Assembly: GCF_001640805.2 (NCBI RefSeq)
Contig: NC_066837.1
Location: 26,250,857 to 26,314,856, forward strand
Reading direction: 5' to 3'
DNA length: 64,000 nt
Source: Lates calcarifer
Lineage: Eukaryota > Chordata > Actinopteri > Centropomidae
Shown here: positions 1 through 12,199 of the stretch, piece after piece
Layout: each line of letters starts with the position of its first letter
Numbering within the stretch: position 1 is the first letter of the stretch
Position numbers and translations under genes: made by a program
Notes under the pieces: generated by a model
What the model was told of the DNA's origin: nothing
What the model saw: only the letters and a program-made list of their open reading frames with translations
Databases searched by the model: none

Positions 1-2059
1 AGATGAATATGTATATGTATTTTGTTAAACTTGTTTCCTCAGGTTTCAGTTTTACACTTTATTGAAGGTCTGTCCACATTGCATCATACTTGGGTTGCAT
101 ACTGGACCACAATTGTTTCCCAAACTAACTAAATTCTGCTTGTATCTGTGCATCTTAAACTCATTTTAGAGGAATCCCACCCTTCAGCAGTTGAATGTGA
201 AAACAACCTTGAAGTGTCAAACTCTGCACATGTGACATATTCTGCTCAGTGAAGGTCAAACATCCAGTTGGTGTAACAACAAGAAAACATAATTTTAAGT
301 GGAGGAAAAAACTAATTCCTTTTACTTTTTGTTTCACATCCACTTCTAAAATCTTGAATACTATTGATAGTAGATGGAGCATTTTTTCTATGTCTTTTGA
401 AAGCAGGTGATTTGATGGTTTAACATAGACGGACATGACCTCATAAACATACAGCAAGAGAAGCATTACATTAACAGAGGATAGGGTGTGGCTGTAATAT
501 GGGGATGATGTGGTACAGAAATTCAAGCTTACATGTAATGTGTGTAGTTAGCAGAACATATGGGCATTCTTTGCATGCTTGCTTGTGCATATGAGGCTGA
601 TGTAGACTTACTTTTACAGAGGAGAGGAGCGTGTGTATGTACAGTATAAATGAAAAAAGGAGGAAAAATGAAATGAATAGGATGGTGGACTAATAAATCT
701 TGTTAGTACTTACATAAGGAGTTCTTTTTCCTGTACTAAAAAAAAAAAACACTAAACACAGCTTCCACTCCACAACCAGGCCCTGCTCTTGTACATTTCC
801 CACTGATGTCACTCTTGATTGGTTCCCATAGATGATGTCAGTGTTTACTCTGTGTTTACTCGGCTCCTGCCTGAGAGATATCACACCAGGCTACCACGTG
901 GACTTGGGCCTGATGAGTGGATTCTGTAGTCACCAAGCCAGGTCCTCATTTAAGGCTAATCTGTTTGGCCGTGGAAAACAATGACTACGTCATCGGTAAT
1001 TTGGCCCCTTGTGTGAAGTATGGTGAGGGGGGATCTGGCTTTCATCTCTAAATTCCATTCCCAAACCCTTCCACTGCAAATTTCTGACTCTGTTTCTACA
1101 AAATTCCCTCTTGGGATTACTGAAATTCTGTTACTGCTGCAAGAATTCCAGCCTCGTGTCCCCTGTCCTTGCTCAAAACACACTTCTGTTTTCTTCAATG
1201 CTCCATGTTGCAGCAAGATGACAAATAACCTATGTGAAGTGACTAATGGCTGCCATGCATTATGGAGGCCTATAAAGATTAAGCCCAGTGCTAAGTGGAA
1301 TCAGAAGGCTGTTGGGAGGTAATTACATGCCAGCCTTACAAACACCATGTTTCCTTGGGATGCAGCCAAACCTGCTTTAGTTTTCCTCTTTGAACTAACT
1401 TAACCCCTGGCTGTAACCAGAGGGGGGATTTACAGTATGAGATCCCTGCTAATGTTAGGCCACTGGACTCTTTTTTTTTAATATCCACAAGATTATCCTG
1501 TGGATTCTGAATTTGAATTAGTTTCTTGCTTCTCCTTTTATATCAGATGCCAGAACCAACAGAAAGCATGACTTCTTGACCATGCATGGAGATAATGAGA
1601 TCCAATGGAACTCTGCTACAAATACCACCCAGAACCTCCTGATCTCATTTCCTCTTTTCATAACCATCACCTCCCTCCAACTCTCTCCATGGGTGGGAGC
1701 GCCTTGAATGCTGATCTGACATCAACCTCCTTCTGTCACTAACTTCTAACTGTTGCATGATGAATTATAAAGCTGATGCTTGCGCAGTCGAACTGTTTTG
1801 TGTAAGTAACATCCCCTGGAGTCACTTGGGTGTAGTGATAGATGAATGGGAGGAGACTGCTGACAGAAGGTGTGTATTTGGTGCCACCTCCAATCTATCT
1901 GCATGAATGATAATTACACTGAAGGGATTTGGTGGTAATACTCAGAGAAAGAGTGCAGGTCTGCACTACCTACAGATTTTTGACTACAGCACTCTGATAG
2001 CACAGTAAGATGTTTCCCTAATCACATTCACGCGTGTGCACTTGCTCAGTCTTTATGTA
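1..2059. other. Gene-free AT-rich DNA
   Basis: Unique sequence with a 12-A run at 738. Frames of up to 121 codons on either strand are compositionally random and show no homology I recognise. No RNA gene was seen. Confidence 0.7.
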
Positions 2060-2180
2060 GCACTGCACTCTGAGGACAAACAGATTGGGCTGAATAAATT
2101 ACACCATTCATTAACAGCTGCCCAGTCTGGGAACCTGATAAATGACGAGATAGAGTGAGTGGTGTATGGAGGAGCCGAGC

Positions 2181-2197
2181 TAATTAACAAGTAATTA
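2181..2197. promoter_or_regulatory. Paired homeodomain core sites
   Basis: Two TAATTA cores (2181-2186 and 2192-2197) lie 11 bases apart, start to start, about one helical turn. The spacing suits cooperative homeodomain binding. The surrounding 2060-2420 segment is more complex and GC-richer than its flanks. Confidence 0.3.
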
Positions 2198-2644
2198 AGC
2201 ATTCACAAGCTGCGTCTGAATGGGATCGGAGGCTGTGGTTGGTTGGAGTAGTTTGGACAGCGCTCAGGCTGTAGCTCAGCAGCTCCTGCAGTCGGCAGCA
2301 CACAGTTCAGAGGAGGAGTGGAAGGTTTGTCAGGGGCAGGATAATCATAGCTCCATAGCCCTGTGAACAACTTCAAAGTGTAGTGAGCAGCATGCAGGGT
2401 GCATATCAAGTGAATGGGAGCTACATGGGTGTGTTGTGGAGACCAGCTAAAAGCTCTCAGATAGGAAAAAGAGTTAGGTTGATTCTGTTTTCTTGCAAGT
2501 GCACTTTAATAAGCAATTGGCCTTGTTGTAGAGGAAGTGTTTGCCATACATAAATAGTGGTTGTTCTTGTTAAAGTAGCTTGTACTGAAGGAAGGGTGAT
2601 GCTCTGCAGTGTGGGATGGCATTTGTTTTCCCTCTATCTGCCTC

Positions 2645-2660
2645 TTTTTTTTTTTTTTTT
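2645..2660 (+). repeat. Poly-T, 16 bases
   Basis: Uninterrupted T run. It forms the Phe-rich and Lys-rich chance frames seen on either strand here. Confidence 0.9.
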
Positions 2661-2712
2661 ACTCTTCCCTCTCTCTTTCCCCTCTGTTTCTGTTTAAGGT
2701 TTCTATTTCTCC

Positions 2713-2720
2713 ATGCAAAT
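2713..2720 (+). promoter_or_regulatory. POU/Oct octamer
   Basis: ATGCAAAT is an exact octamer. Eight-base motifs recur by chance in 64 kb (others at 28111 and 32631 on the opposite strand). This one is notable only because of the adjacent X-box. Confidence 0.3.
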
Positions 2721-2755
2721 GAGAGAAGCCACATTGATTTGGCCTCCAGTTTCAT

Positions 2756-2769
2756 GTTACTATGGCAAC
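2756..2769. promoter_or_regulatory. RFX X-box-like palindrome
   Basis: GTTACTATGGCAAC differs from the RFX palindrome GTTRCCNNGGYAAC by one base. It lies 36 bases after a perfect POU octamer (2713-2720) in a segment of otherwise unique sequence. Motif identity is seen; binding is inferred. Confidence 0.4.
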
Positions 2770-3339
2770 AACATAAAAACTACAAAGTGCTTAAAGCGCA
2801 GCACTTTTATCCCTATGTCCCTCTGATCATCACAGGAAATTAGCATACCGGGAAATAGGAGAGCTCACAGAGGAAAGCAATTGTGCATTTGGAAGGCCGT
2901 GCTGGCTGCCTGAACAAAAATGGGGGCTTTTGGGGGGACTTGGCAAATGAGTGGGAAAAAACACAAAAAAAGAAATAATCATGAGGAGAATGAAGACAAG
3001 CAGAGGAAAAGGACTCTTTCTGGCAGGAGAAAGGTTTTCATGGCATCACAGCAATTGTTTTCACTGTTTGTATCAGTGTCATCCTGTAAACATACATATA
3101 CGTGTGCATGTAAACACGCAAACTACTCACATATTCCATCTCCACCTCCCACCTCTTTCATACAAAAAAAACAAACATAGGTGCACATTCTTCCTCATTT
3201 CATCATCAGCAGAGCACCGCGGGAGAGCCAAGCAGCTGGTTTCCTGCTGGCAATGTAAATGAGTGAGTATCTGCCTGTGTGTGATGTTGACTGTGGTGTG
3301 TAAAGAGTGCATTTGTGTGCGAGAAAGAGGGAGGATAGA

Positions 3340-3620
3340 GGGGTGGACACCAGGGCCAGAGCACCAAAGGAGATTTGAAGGCCAACATCAAACGCTGCAT
3401 CAGCTCATTAATGCATGTAGGGGTGACCTGGACCCAGCACGGAACAACACAAACACATCAAAAACGCCTTCCAAAGCCCCCATCTTGACCGTCATCACGC
3501 TGAGCCATAGGAAGGCTGTGAAATCCGCCCACCAGCCCCATAGATTTGAATTGTTGCCTTGTTTATCATGTCTCAGTGAGCCGCAGAGACAGACAAAGAC
3601 TACAGATTGAGTTTGGAAGG
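3340..3620. other. Possible conserved non-coding block
   Basis: GC-richer, complex sequence (cgctgcatcagctcattaatgcatg; gacctggacccagcacgg; atcttgaccgtcatcacgctgagcc) standing out from AT-rich flanks. The three overlapping frames of 60-115 codons have unrelated compositions and no splice support, so coding is unlikely. Confidence 0.22.
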
Positions 3621-4056
3621 CATGGCATGGGGCTGACAAAATTAGATTCACACCAACACCAGTGTGTAATGGGTGTACTTTCGCCATGCATGAGAGTGAG
3701 CCCAGACTACTTCTCTGAAAAGAAAGGAGACAAAAAAATTGCCTTTTCTCACACTGGTATCTGAGCCATTACATTGGTCAGATATCAATATTGTTTTCCA
3801 ATTTTGCCTGCTGCACGAGGTGGTTAGCTACAGATGAAAAACGTTATGCTTCAAACTGTCTCACTCACTGAATCTGTCTGCCTGAAGGCTACCCAGCATG
3901 CAATTCTGAAACAAAGAGGCCTCTTTTTGATTTCTACACAGCGTGACCTTTTTTGATTGGGTGAGATTGGTTGGCATGGAAATCAATACTGCGTTGTGCA
4001 TTTGATGCAGCCTTATCTCTTCTCCACACTGTCTGCAGGTAGAGGCAAGGGAGGTT

Positions 4057-4084
4057 TGTGTATGTGTGTTTGTGTGTGTGTGTC
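4057..4084 (+). repeat. Imperfect (TG)n microsatellite
   Basis: TG repeats with T interruptions (tttgtgtatgtgtgtttgtgtg...). Confidence 0.85.
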
Positions 4085-4458
4085 TGCGGGTATATGTGTG
4101 CTTAACACAACCAGTCTCTCAGCGTGTGGAACATAACAATAGTTCCTCTTCATGAAGTAAATTACTTTTGTGTGCCGGACAAAAAAAGAAAGAAAAACAG
4201 TTTGAAATGAGATTGAGCAAACTGGAAAAGAAAGAAAATTCTCTCTAGTTTGTCAGAGATTATGAAAACATATTCACATGTTCAGATTTTACAGTGATTC
4301 ATTTTCCTTTCCTTCTTAATTGCCCAAACTTTAGTAGACTAGTTCTAGCCCCCACATTTCAAATTTGCTTTGCTATTAAGACGTTGTCCCCATGTTGATG
4401 GTTGTTTTCACCATTTGGAGAAACAATCAGTTAAGTTGTTAGGATTAAGAATGGGGAC

Positions 4459-4500
4459 ATCATCTTCCTACATAGCTAACTAGCTTTGTGGGAAGATGAT
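4459..4500. repeat. Near-perfect 42-bp palindrome
   Basis: The 21-base left half and the reverse complement of the right half match at 18 of 21 positions. The outer 10 bp (atcatcttcc / ggaagatgat) are perfect and the inner part is acatagcta / tagctttgt. The word aatggggacat occurs just before it and again at 4527-4537. Confidence 0.75.
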
Positions 4501-5280
4501 TTAGGGCTGTTTCTAAGTGACAGAAAAATGGGGACATACATGGATCAGATTGACACAGCAGTTGTTGTAAGTTATTGTAAGTTGCCTTAGACTAATAACC
4601 TATAAATCAACATATTTCTTTAATGAGTTTAAAAACATTAACCTCTAGCTTCCATGTCAACTGAAAATGACATTTGTGGGATGGATTTGGCCCTTGGCCA
4701 CCAAGTCCAGCCTAGCCTCTGTACTACTAGCCTGTGTAACTCTCCTGTGTAAATCTCCCATCTCCCAAAATGACTGTCCTTTTCCATTATAAGTGCACCA
4801 CACAACTGAGAAAGGCAAAGCTATATTTTTAGTGTAGTTACAAATGTCAATGGGATTTATTTTGAATTACAGAAGTTCCAGTTTCACTTTGGCTCTCCAG
4901 GCTGAATAAATGAAGTGAAATAAAATGGAAATTCAGTCTAATTATCAGGCTAAAGTGTAAGGTCATTTACAGCTGCTGTATCTTTCTAAACCCATCATAC
5001 TGTAATTCAAACCACAACTGTTTTCAAGATTGTAAAAAATTAAGCAAATCTTGAGAAAAAATACATATATCAGTTTTCAGATCAGACACTATATCTGCAG
5101 ACTTACAGTATGTCATGTTAAAATCACACAAAGTAAGGACACCTATGTTTTCTTTATCCTTGAAAATGAAGTACAGTGCAGTCTTTCATCTGAGGACAAA
5201 TATAACTTCTTAGCACTGTATCTTTTCTTTGTGTTAGGATGACATTCAAACATTAAAAGATGCTCAGTAGGTGATAATAT

Positions 5281-5357
5281 GCTCAACCTCTTCCACCATG
5301 CTCAGTCAATTTCAGCTCAGTTGGGAGCTGAAATTGACTGAGCTCTGTTGGTTGAGC
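5281..5357. repeat. Hairpin with perfect 18-bp stem
   Basis: CTCAGTCAATTTCAGCTC (5301-5318) is exactly complementary in reverse to 5325-5342, with the 6-base loop agttgg. Outside an asymmetric bulge, gctcaacc (5281-5288) pairs with ggttgagc (5350-5357), giving a two-part stem of about 77 bases. No known microRNA seed was recognised. Confidence 0.85.
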
Positions 5358-7389
5358 TGAGCAGCATGTGACAGAGAACAATCAGAGGTAATCAAGTATA
5401 GGACTATGTCCTGGTTTTCTGTTCTATCTATGGCAGCATGTTTTTGTACTCCCAAATGCCCCACTTACACACACACATTGGATCAGTCCAACCAGTGACA
5501 AAGCCAAAGGACCCGGAAGGAAATAAAACTTCACTGAAGCTCACCACTGATTGAATCCCTCATTCCCCAAAAGACAAAAACCTCATAGGCTGTCTTTCTT
5601 GTTATATGTGCTCATCAAGAAAGTCTAAACTCAGTGACAAAACTTTTCTACTATTCAAACTGTGTCTTCAAGTTAACTGTAGATGTAGAATCATGCTAGC
5701 ATGTTTCAGAGTCGCCATTATGCGATTTTTCCTCTGGGATATCTGCGAAAAACCCATTTAATCAAAAGCAATCTACAGTCTTTTAGAAGATTTTTCAAAG
5801 AAATTTCTTGAAAGGAGTTGAGCAGCATATAGGCTGATGCCCATTGTTGCAGTTCAAAGCTCAGCTGTAATTTTCATATAGTAATTTGATGGTATAATAT
5901 ACATCAGTTCAGGGGTAGTAGACATGCATTTATGAAAGGACTTGTGCAAATCAGTATCATGATAATCTACTAAAAACATCTAGATCTACATAACAAAACA
6001 TAATACATAAGGATAATGCCATGTTTTGGCAAGAACCTGCCTGAATCCTGCCTACGAGGCTACTTTAACAGCCTCAACACACTTTTTGTGCATATCAATA
6101 GCCACAGCAACCAGCTGTTTCTCACTGCACACCTCCAAAAGGCGCATCTGAAACCATTTAAATCAAAAGCAGTCACAGTTTCCACAGTGCATTATAGGCA
6201 TTCCAACATGGCCTTTCACTCCATGCTGTGTAGCCTTGCTCGGCAGGGGAGCACGGTATAAAATGGGCACACAGCAACACAAATATGCGGCCCACTGCGT
6301 GTTCCCCTCAGGAACACTAAAGGAGGGAAAGACTGAGAGAAACAGAAAGGGGGTGGGGGGTGGGGGGTGAACAACCTCTGAGTTTCTTTGCTCCGGCTTC
6401 TTGGGTTAAAATCTTTCCCTGCCTCAGATAAGAACCTTTTTTCTTCTTTGAAAGCTTTGTCTCCTGGCCAGATCAGGGGAAAACAGAGAAGAAAGAGGAG
6501 AGCTGTCTTACTGGCACACCCCTGTGGTGGGTGCTCATACAAAAGGAGACAGAAAGGGAGAACAATGGGCTATGCTAGCCTATGGAGGCAACCCTCATTT
6601 ACAACAGTGCACTGGGCATTTAAACACACACGTAAAGAGATTTTAAAGCTCCATCAAAGGATATTTTTGATTGTAACACTGAATCAAATGACTCCCTGTC
6701 GTGTCAATGATGCTCTTGCTGTTGAGCCCACTGAGAGTCAACACATAAGGCTGAAGCAGCACCAAACCAAACCAAACATGGTCACTAACAATAGACAAAA
6801 GAAGAAGCAGTGTACAATCATCAGTGATTTTATAAAAGGTGTAAAAGGTACTGTCAAGAGCAGATTTGTAAAGGCATGAACTATGTTCTGTGCCCTCTGC
6901 ACCTTATATTTTGACAGAAGTCATCAAATTGTATCTTTCAAAACTCCATTAAACATCCATAAAATTAATTGAAATCAATTATAATTATCATGAGAAATGT
7001 GACCAACAGACTTACATTAACAATGATGAACCACACCAACACCACTGCTATACATAGGAAAAGCTTTTGGCACATGCATATCAATGATATCATGTACAAG
7101 TGTTTTCATTTTGGCTGGCCTTGACATGATTGTATGGCTGACTGCATATAGTACTGATTAGAGATGTCTATCAAGTTTTATTTGGCCCTGATCCAAATCT
7201 GAGTCCCATCTGATAATTATATTTACCTAGCTGTTGATTTAATGTGCTCACATTGAAAACACAGCTGCAGCCTTGATACTATACAATACGATATGATATG
7301 ATGTGTTATGATACAATATACTTAATTGTCTTGGACTCGTGTAACCACCTGAACTTAATCCTCAACGCCTTACCTGAAGCGAGGTGATA

Positions 7390-7430
7390 AGCTTAATTTA
7401 TGATATATTTTTGATATATGAATTAAAGCT
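7390..7430. repeat. AT-rich imperfect hairpin
   Basis: agcttaatttatgatat and atatatgaattaaagct pair with a one-base bulge and two mismatches. High AT content makes chance formation plausible. Confidence 0.4.
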
Positions 7431-9349
7431 AACTGTTAACAGCAAGAGAGAAGGTGTATCACTCTGTTTGAGTTGGAACTGCAAAAATACTTCATTCTGT
7501 ACAATTTTGTGTAGTCATGTTGGTGAAGAATCTTCCCTGACAACTGATCTTTGACTGAGTACAGACACACAAACCCAACAACAGCCATGTTTAAATTTGA
7601 CCTGCCATCCAGTTATGCAGAGAATTAATGTTAGTCACAGCTGATATGACCTGCCACCAGCGTCATTTGTCGGTTTTAACTGGTGAAAGTGATGGTCAGT
7701 GCAGAATAAGATTGAAAGACGTTTTCTGTATGTTTTGTACACTGCCCTTTGCTAATGATAATTAGCAACAGTGCATTTTGCCAACCTCACTCACTCAGTG
7801 GGAACACTCAAATAGTTTTTCACATTCACACACTAATTTTCACTTGGATATGCCACAGAATGCTCGCTTGGCTGTCAAGGAGAACAGCAACACTAGCAGG
7901 CTGAAATGGCTCAAACACAGCAGCATAAAGTAAAGAAAGGCTGGGATTTTAAATGTTCTCACTTTAGCTGATACAGAACTTTAGAAAATGACAACATATA
8001 TGTCTGACTCAGCTCTGAGACCAATCTGTAGTATTGGCGCAGGACATACCTAGTACTGATATATAGTAGACTCTGTGTATTATACAACTGTTGTATCTAC
8101 TGTTTTCATCTATCTGTCAAAATATGCCTTATATTAAATTTGTATCTTCTGGATCATATACATAACTCATATACCTCATACATCATGTTAAATCAATTTA
8201 AGGAGATCTTCAAACACCGTCTTTACGTGAAACATTTGTGAATTCATTTAGTTCACTTTTTGAGCCATGAAAAAAGATTTACCTGCCATATGAGCACATC
8301 TCAGTTTAAAGAGAAAAAACTGTGCCTTTGTTCCTTTAACTGACTGAAAATTCTCTAATAGGAAGTTAATTTGTCAGTGGAAAATGTTGAGAGAACAACT
8401 TAACTAAACATATAATACAAAGACAAGGCAGTAAAATGGGCTGTCATTGGAATAAGGGATAAAAGCAGGTTTTCTGTTTTTAAGGTTTGATCACAGCGCT
8501 CCAAGGAGCTGTATGGACCCAAACATTTAAAACCATTATGTCATAGCTGTGGAGAATACTAGATTCTGATACTTACATATTTGAATCAATGCTAAGTTGC
8601 CATGGTATCATTATGTGAACAGTGGATATCTTCTCTGTTACCTGAGCATTGTCGGTTTGTTACTGAAGATGTAAGGGACATGTTATCTGAGAAATGGGAC
8701 AGCCGTGGACACTAAATGAAGAGCTGCCACAGAGTGAGAGGTCATCCTCTCCTCTGCCCCCAAACAACTGTATTACCTTTCCAGGCCCTTTGGCCAAGTT
8801 TAGGCCACCAGATGACTCCAGTTGTTGCCTCCCAAAGGGCAAAGGAATCCCATCCTCACCCGGTGGTCTGCAGTCATCTCATCTTTCATAGAGCACAAGA
8901 AGCAAGGAAGTATCCACAGGGATCAACAGATGCAGGGGAAAGCCACAAAATGGCTTCCTCCTGAGCTAGCCATGTGGCTTCTGTGATTGTAAACCTTTGG
9001 GCCTCAAAACAACACACAGCACACAATACCATGTATTGAGTTTATGCCTCAATGAAATTTACTTTTGTGAGGAATGTCTTAGAGAAAATCAGTGACAGGT
9101 GATGTGGACACGGTGACAATACAACAATACAGAAGAAACGCCAAAATCCAAGCAGAAGAATCAGTCTCAGTGGTTTTGATAGCATATTTAGAAAAGTTAG
9201 ATTGCTTATTCAGACAGGGAAAACTTTCTTTCTGTACAACAGGAGAAATGATTTTGGAGTATGGATGACGGAGAGAGAGAGAAACCTGCTGAATGCCAGT
9301 GTAAATAAATAAAGTAAATAAATCGGTGGATAATGTGAAGCAATTGTAG

Positions 9350-9760
9350 GGGTGTGCATAATCAGGGATTTGGAGGCTGCTCACTCTGCTGCTCATCTTC
9401 TGACTACAAAACCAGGCCCTGGCCACCCCTCCGCCCCTTTACTCTCTCTCTCTCTCTCTCCCTCTCTCTCTCCAGCCGGCGATAATCTGTTCCAGTACAC
9501 TTGCCATGAAATGAGCGATGCAGGACTCGTAATGCACTGGACAGGCAAAGCCTAACAGATAACATAAGTCCCCTTCGCTGCCCCCCACCCCTCCCAAACC
9601 AGCCACCTCACCCTCCTCTCTCCATTACCAGCCCTCATCCCCTTCCACTGGTAAATCAAGGCCCTTCAGCTGTAAACAAGAGGAAGAAGATTTGGTTCTT
9701 TACGAGGGGAGTTGTTTTCTCTCCCCGGCTCTTCATCTGATATATAATATCTGTGGTGAG
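9350..9760. other. Possible regulatory block with embedded CT tract
   Basis: Unique GC-rich sequence on both sides of a (CT)n tract, including 'ccggcgataatctgttcc' and 'aatgagcgatgcaggactcg'. No frame is longer than 67 codons and no clear splice pair was seen. Confidence 0.2.
9442..9473 (+). repeat. (CT)n microsatellite
   Basis: CT units with a single C-C interruption. Confidence 0.9.
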
Positions 9761-10559
9761 CTGTCTCGTCGCTTTATGCTTGCGTCATATTTCATGTTGA
9801 CTCTCGTGACCTTCGCTGTCAGGTGTACAATGAGAAGGCGGTGGTTGTGGGTTTTTGTTCTCCCCTCCTCTTTATAGTTATGATTGTCATTTGGCTAATG
9901 TATGCATGCATATATACACGTGGGCCTTGAAGCGAAAGCCTTGCAGAGCTGACAGTGGTAGTCTGTAGTCTCACGGGGTGGAAGAAAGAAGCCTGTTTTG
10001 ATGGCGATGAATATATAATTTTTGTATTATTTTTCACTTTTCTTCTTTTTTCTCTGCTCAAGCTGTCTGCCTTTTAGTCCTCTCTCTTTCCTTTACCTTC
10101 TCTGATCTGGCTTCAGTTTGAATGTCATACCATCTGGATGAGTTCACTCTGGATGAATCTTGCTCCACAAATGCTTAAATAAAGGCATTTTTTCCACAAA
10201 TTCCATATGTTCATGTGCTTTGCTTTAAACTATACATTTCACTCCCACTTACTCACTGTGATAAGCAGTGGAATCACATCTCTAACAAGAAAAACTGTAT
10301 CTGACAAAGAAAAACAGATGCTCTGTTAGTTCTACACAGTGGCCTAATACGTTGGACTTGCTAGCATGAAAGTAGCTGAGCTTTAATACAATGCAGAACT
10401 ACTCATCTCGACATTATAATATGAGGAAAGAAACACTGATAATGAAATGATGAATTTATTGTGCAATTAACTAAAGTATGCACCCATCCAAAGAAAGCAA
10501 TTCAAGCCCTACAACATTTCATTTGGAATCTGCATAAATGTAGATCAGAAAGTTTATGA

Positions 10560-10920
10560 GGGTGAGGAGTGTAATCATCTCTGTGAGTGATAATTCCACT
10601 GTTGATGGGGACCTCCCTGGCAGCATGTTTGACAGCAAACAGCCCCGGCTGTGATCGATAGACTCCCGGCCCCTGTCTACCCAAGTGCCTTGTGGTTTTG
10701 GAGTTTCGGAAAATCCGCCACGAAGCGGGGCCCTCCCATCTCGTCTGAACCAAACATTGTCCGGGTGGCTCCTGCTCCCATACTCCTCGCTCGCTGGAAT
10801 GCCGGCATGCTGAGGATAACAGGGTTTCCTAAGATCCGACCGGGACCTCTCTAATTTGGGCATCCACTCCTGCCACTTCCCCTGACCAGAAACCATTTTA
10901 AATTGGTGGCCACGTAGGAG
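10560..10920. other. Possible conserved non-coding block
   Basis: The segment around 10640-10870 is rich in G+C and CpG (atcgatagactcccggcc, ggaaaatccgccacgaagcgggg, ctaagatccgaccggg), contrasting sharply with AT-rich DNA on both sides. A 125-codon minus-strand frame covers it, but composition and lack of splice sites argue against a gene. A regulatory element or an ancient exon of another transcript are both possible. Confidence 0.28.
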
Positions 10921-11592
10921 CTGGCATTCCCCTTTTCCTCCTTTTTAATGGTTTGTTCACTTCTGTGGGTCTTTCTCTTTTATTTCTATCTGTCTCCTTC
11001 CACCTCTGTTTTGGCTGAAACTAGAAAGCAATTTATTTCATCCCTTTATTATTGTCCATCATATTAAATCGTGGCATTCATGCACAAACACAAAACCCCA
11101 CAACCACCACCATCAATGCCACTCCATACACACACAGACACTATCAGTGACAGGCACAGCATAACAGCAGCAATATGTTAGCGCTCTCCCAGCTGTGTGT
11201 GTGCGTGAGCAGGTTGTTCCTGCCAGTGAGCGCTGAGAGAGTGACAGACCACCCACCTGCTCTGGCTCTTCCTATTGATGTCAGTTTGGCGTCAGTGGGA
11301 GGGCAGCTAATGGGATTTCACTATCAGCACCTCAGTGTAGCCACCATGTCAGCTCTCCCTCCTCCGTAGTGCTATGCACAGTCAAGGAAGGTAAAACTGC
11401 TCCGCTTGGATTGCTGAAGACTGACTGTGAAATGCATAAGATGCTCAGCACAACATAATGCACTCTTCAAAACACACACTGTACAGAAAACAGTGACTCA
11501 CAAGAAATGGGGGTACTGGGTGCCCAGAAACAAATCCACTTGTAAGTGACCTGTCAAGGTCATCATACCATACCTTTCATCATAGCTTTGGA

Positions 11593-12135
11593 CAGTATTA
11601 AGGAATGCGTTACAGTAGTTACTCCTTTCCGTAACAAGAAGCATAACAGACTACAGTTTAAAATCTAGTTACTACTTTACAGTACAGTACTTTACAGACT
11701 CAGTTTTTCCTTCAGTGCTTTCAAAGGACTGCTGCAGCAAATGTTAGCTTGGCAGGTTTAGAGGTGTGGGGACACATCTACGAACAGGGGGGAAATACCT
11801 AGTAATCCGCCAGCATTATTTTGTAGTATGTCTTAACCTTGGAAAGTATCCCATCCTACAATGTGTCGGTTTGCAGGTGTAGCTCAGCTAGCAAGACAGC
11901 AGAGAGGATGGCCTTTAAATTGTGGAAATATTCTCATTATTTTGAATTTGTGAGTGTAAAACAATGTAATGTGTGAGTATTGAGGATTTAGAGCTGTTTA
12001 AAGGCAGTTTTGATTGAAGTGGGCTGAATAACAAAAGTAAAATAACAAATAATATAATTAGAAAAAGTAATGTAATTACCTTTGCAATCTGTTACTATGT
12101 AATGAGGCAATGATTACAAGCAACTTGCAACACTG
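11593..12135. mobile_element. Degenerate inverted-repeat DNA transposon, non-autonomous
   Basis: The left end starts CAGTATTAAGGAATGCGTTAC and the right end, read on the minus strand, starts CAGTGTTGCAAGTTGC. Both ends are full of GTTAC/GTAAT words. This matches the fish elements I know that begin CAGTGTTG and have GTTAC-rich termini (probably hAT-like; class not proven). The interior has no transposase frame. A shared TTTGG flanks both ends but no clean 8-bp target duplication is visible. The element is old and diverged. Confidence 0.5.
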
Positions 12136-12171
12136 TTGTTTGGTACCTCTGTTGAAGCTCATTTGTTGTGC

Positions 12172-12199
12172 TATTTTTTATTTTTATTTTTATTTTTTT
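12172..12199 (+). repeat. (TTTTTA)n short tandem repeat
   Basis: About four units of five or six T plus A, directly 3' of the degenerate transposon end. Confidence 0.8.

Larger units (their letters stand above)
2060..2840. other. Possible conserved non-coding block
   Basis: Unique, non-repetitive, moderately GC-rich sequence with clustered developmental factor motifs: two TAATTA sites, an octamer and an RFX X-box. It is interrupted by a 16-T run at 2645. It is not open in any useful frame. Conservation cannot be seen from one sequence; this is a pattern judgement. Confidence 0.28.
3621..9349. other. Gene-free DNA
   Basis: Apart from the hairpins at 4459, 5281 and 7390 and a TG tract, I see only unique AT-rich sequence. 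The 163-codon frame at 6388 is Lys/Arg/Gln-rich and lacks splice or family support. The segment 8650-8970 is somewhat GC-richer but has no motif or splice pair worth calling. Confidence 0.65.

Noticed and set aside
6388..6879. 163-codon plus-strand frame
   Set aside because: Basic, low-information composition without motif. It spans a purine-rich stretch and random AT-rich DNA.
10160..10200. aaataaaggcatttttt resembling a SINE tail
   Set aside because: The preceding sequence lacks the tttcctgtctc block and any B-box. It is a small aaatgc/gcattt hairpin at most.
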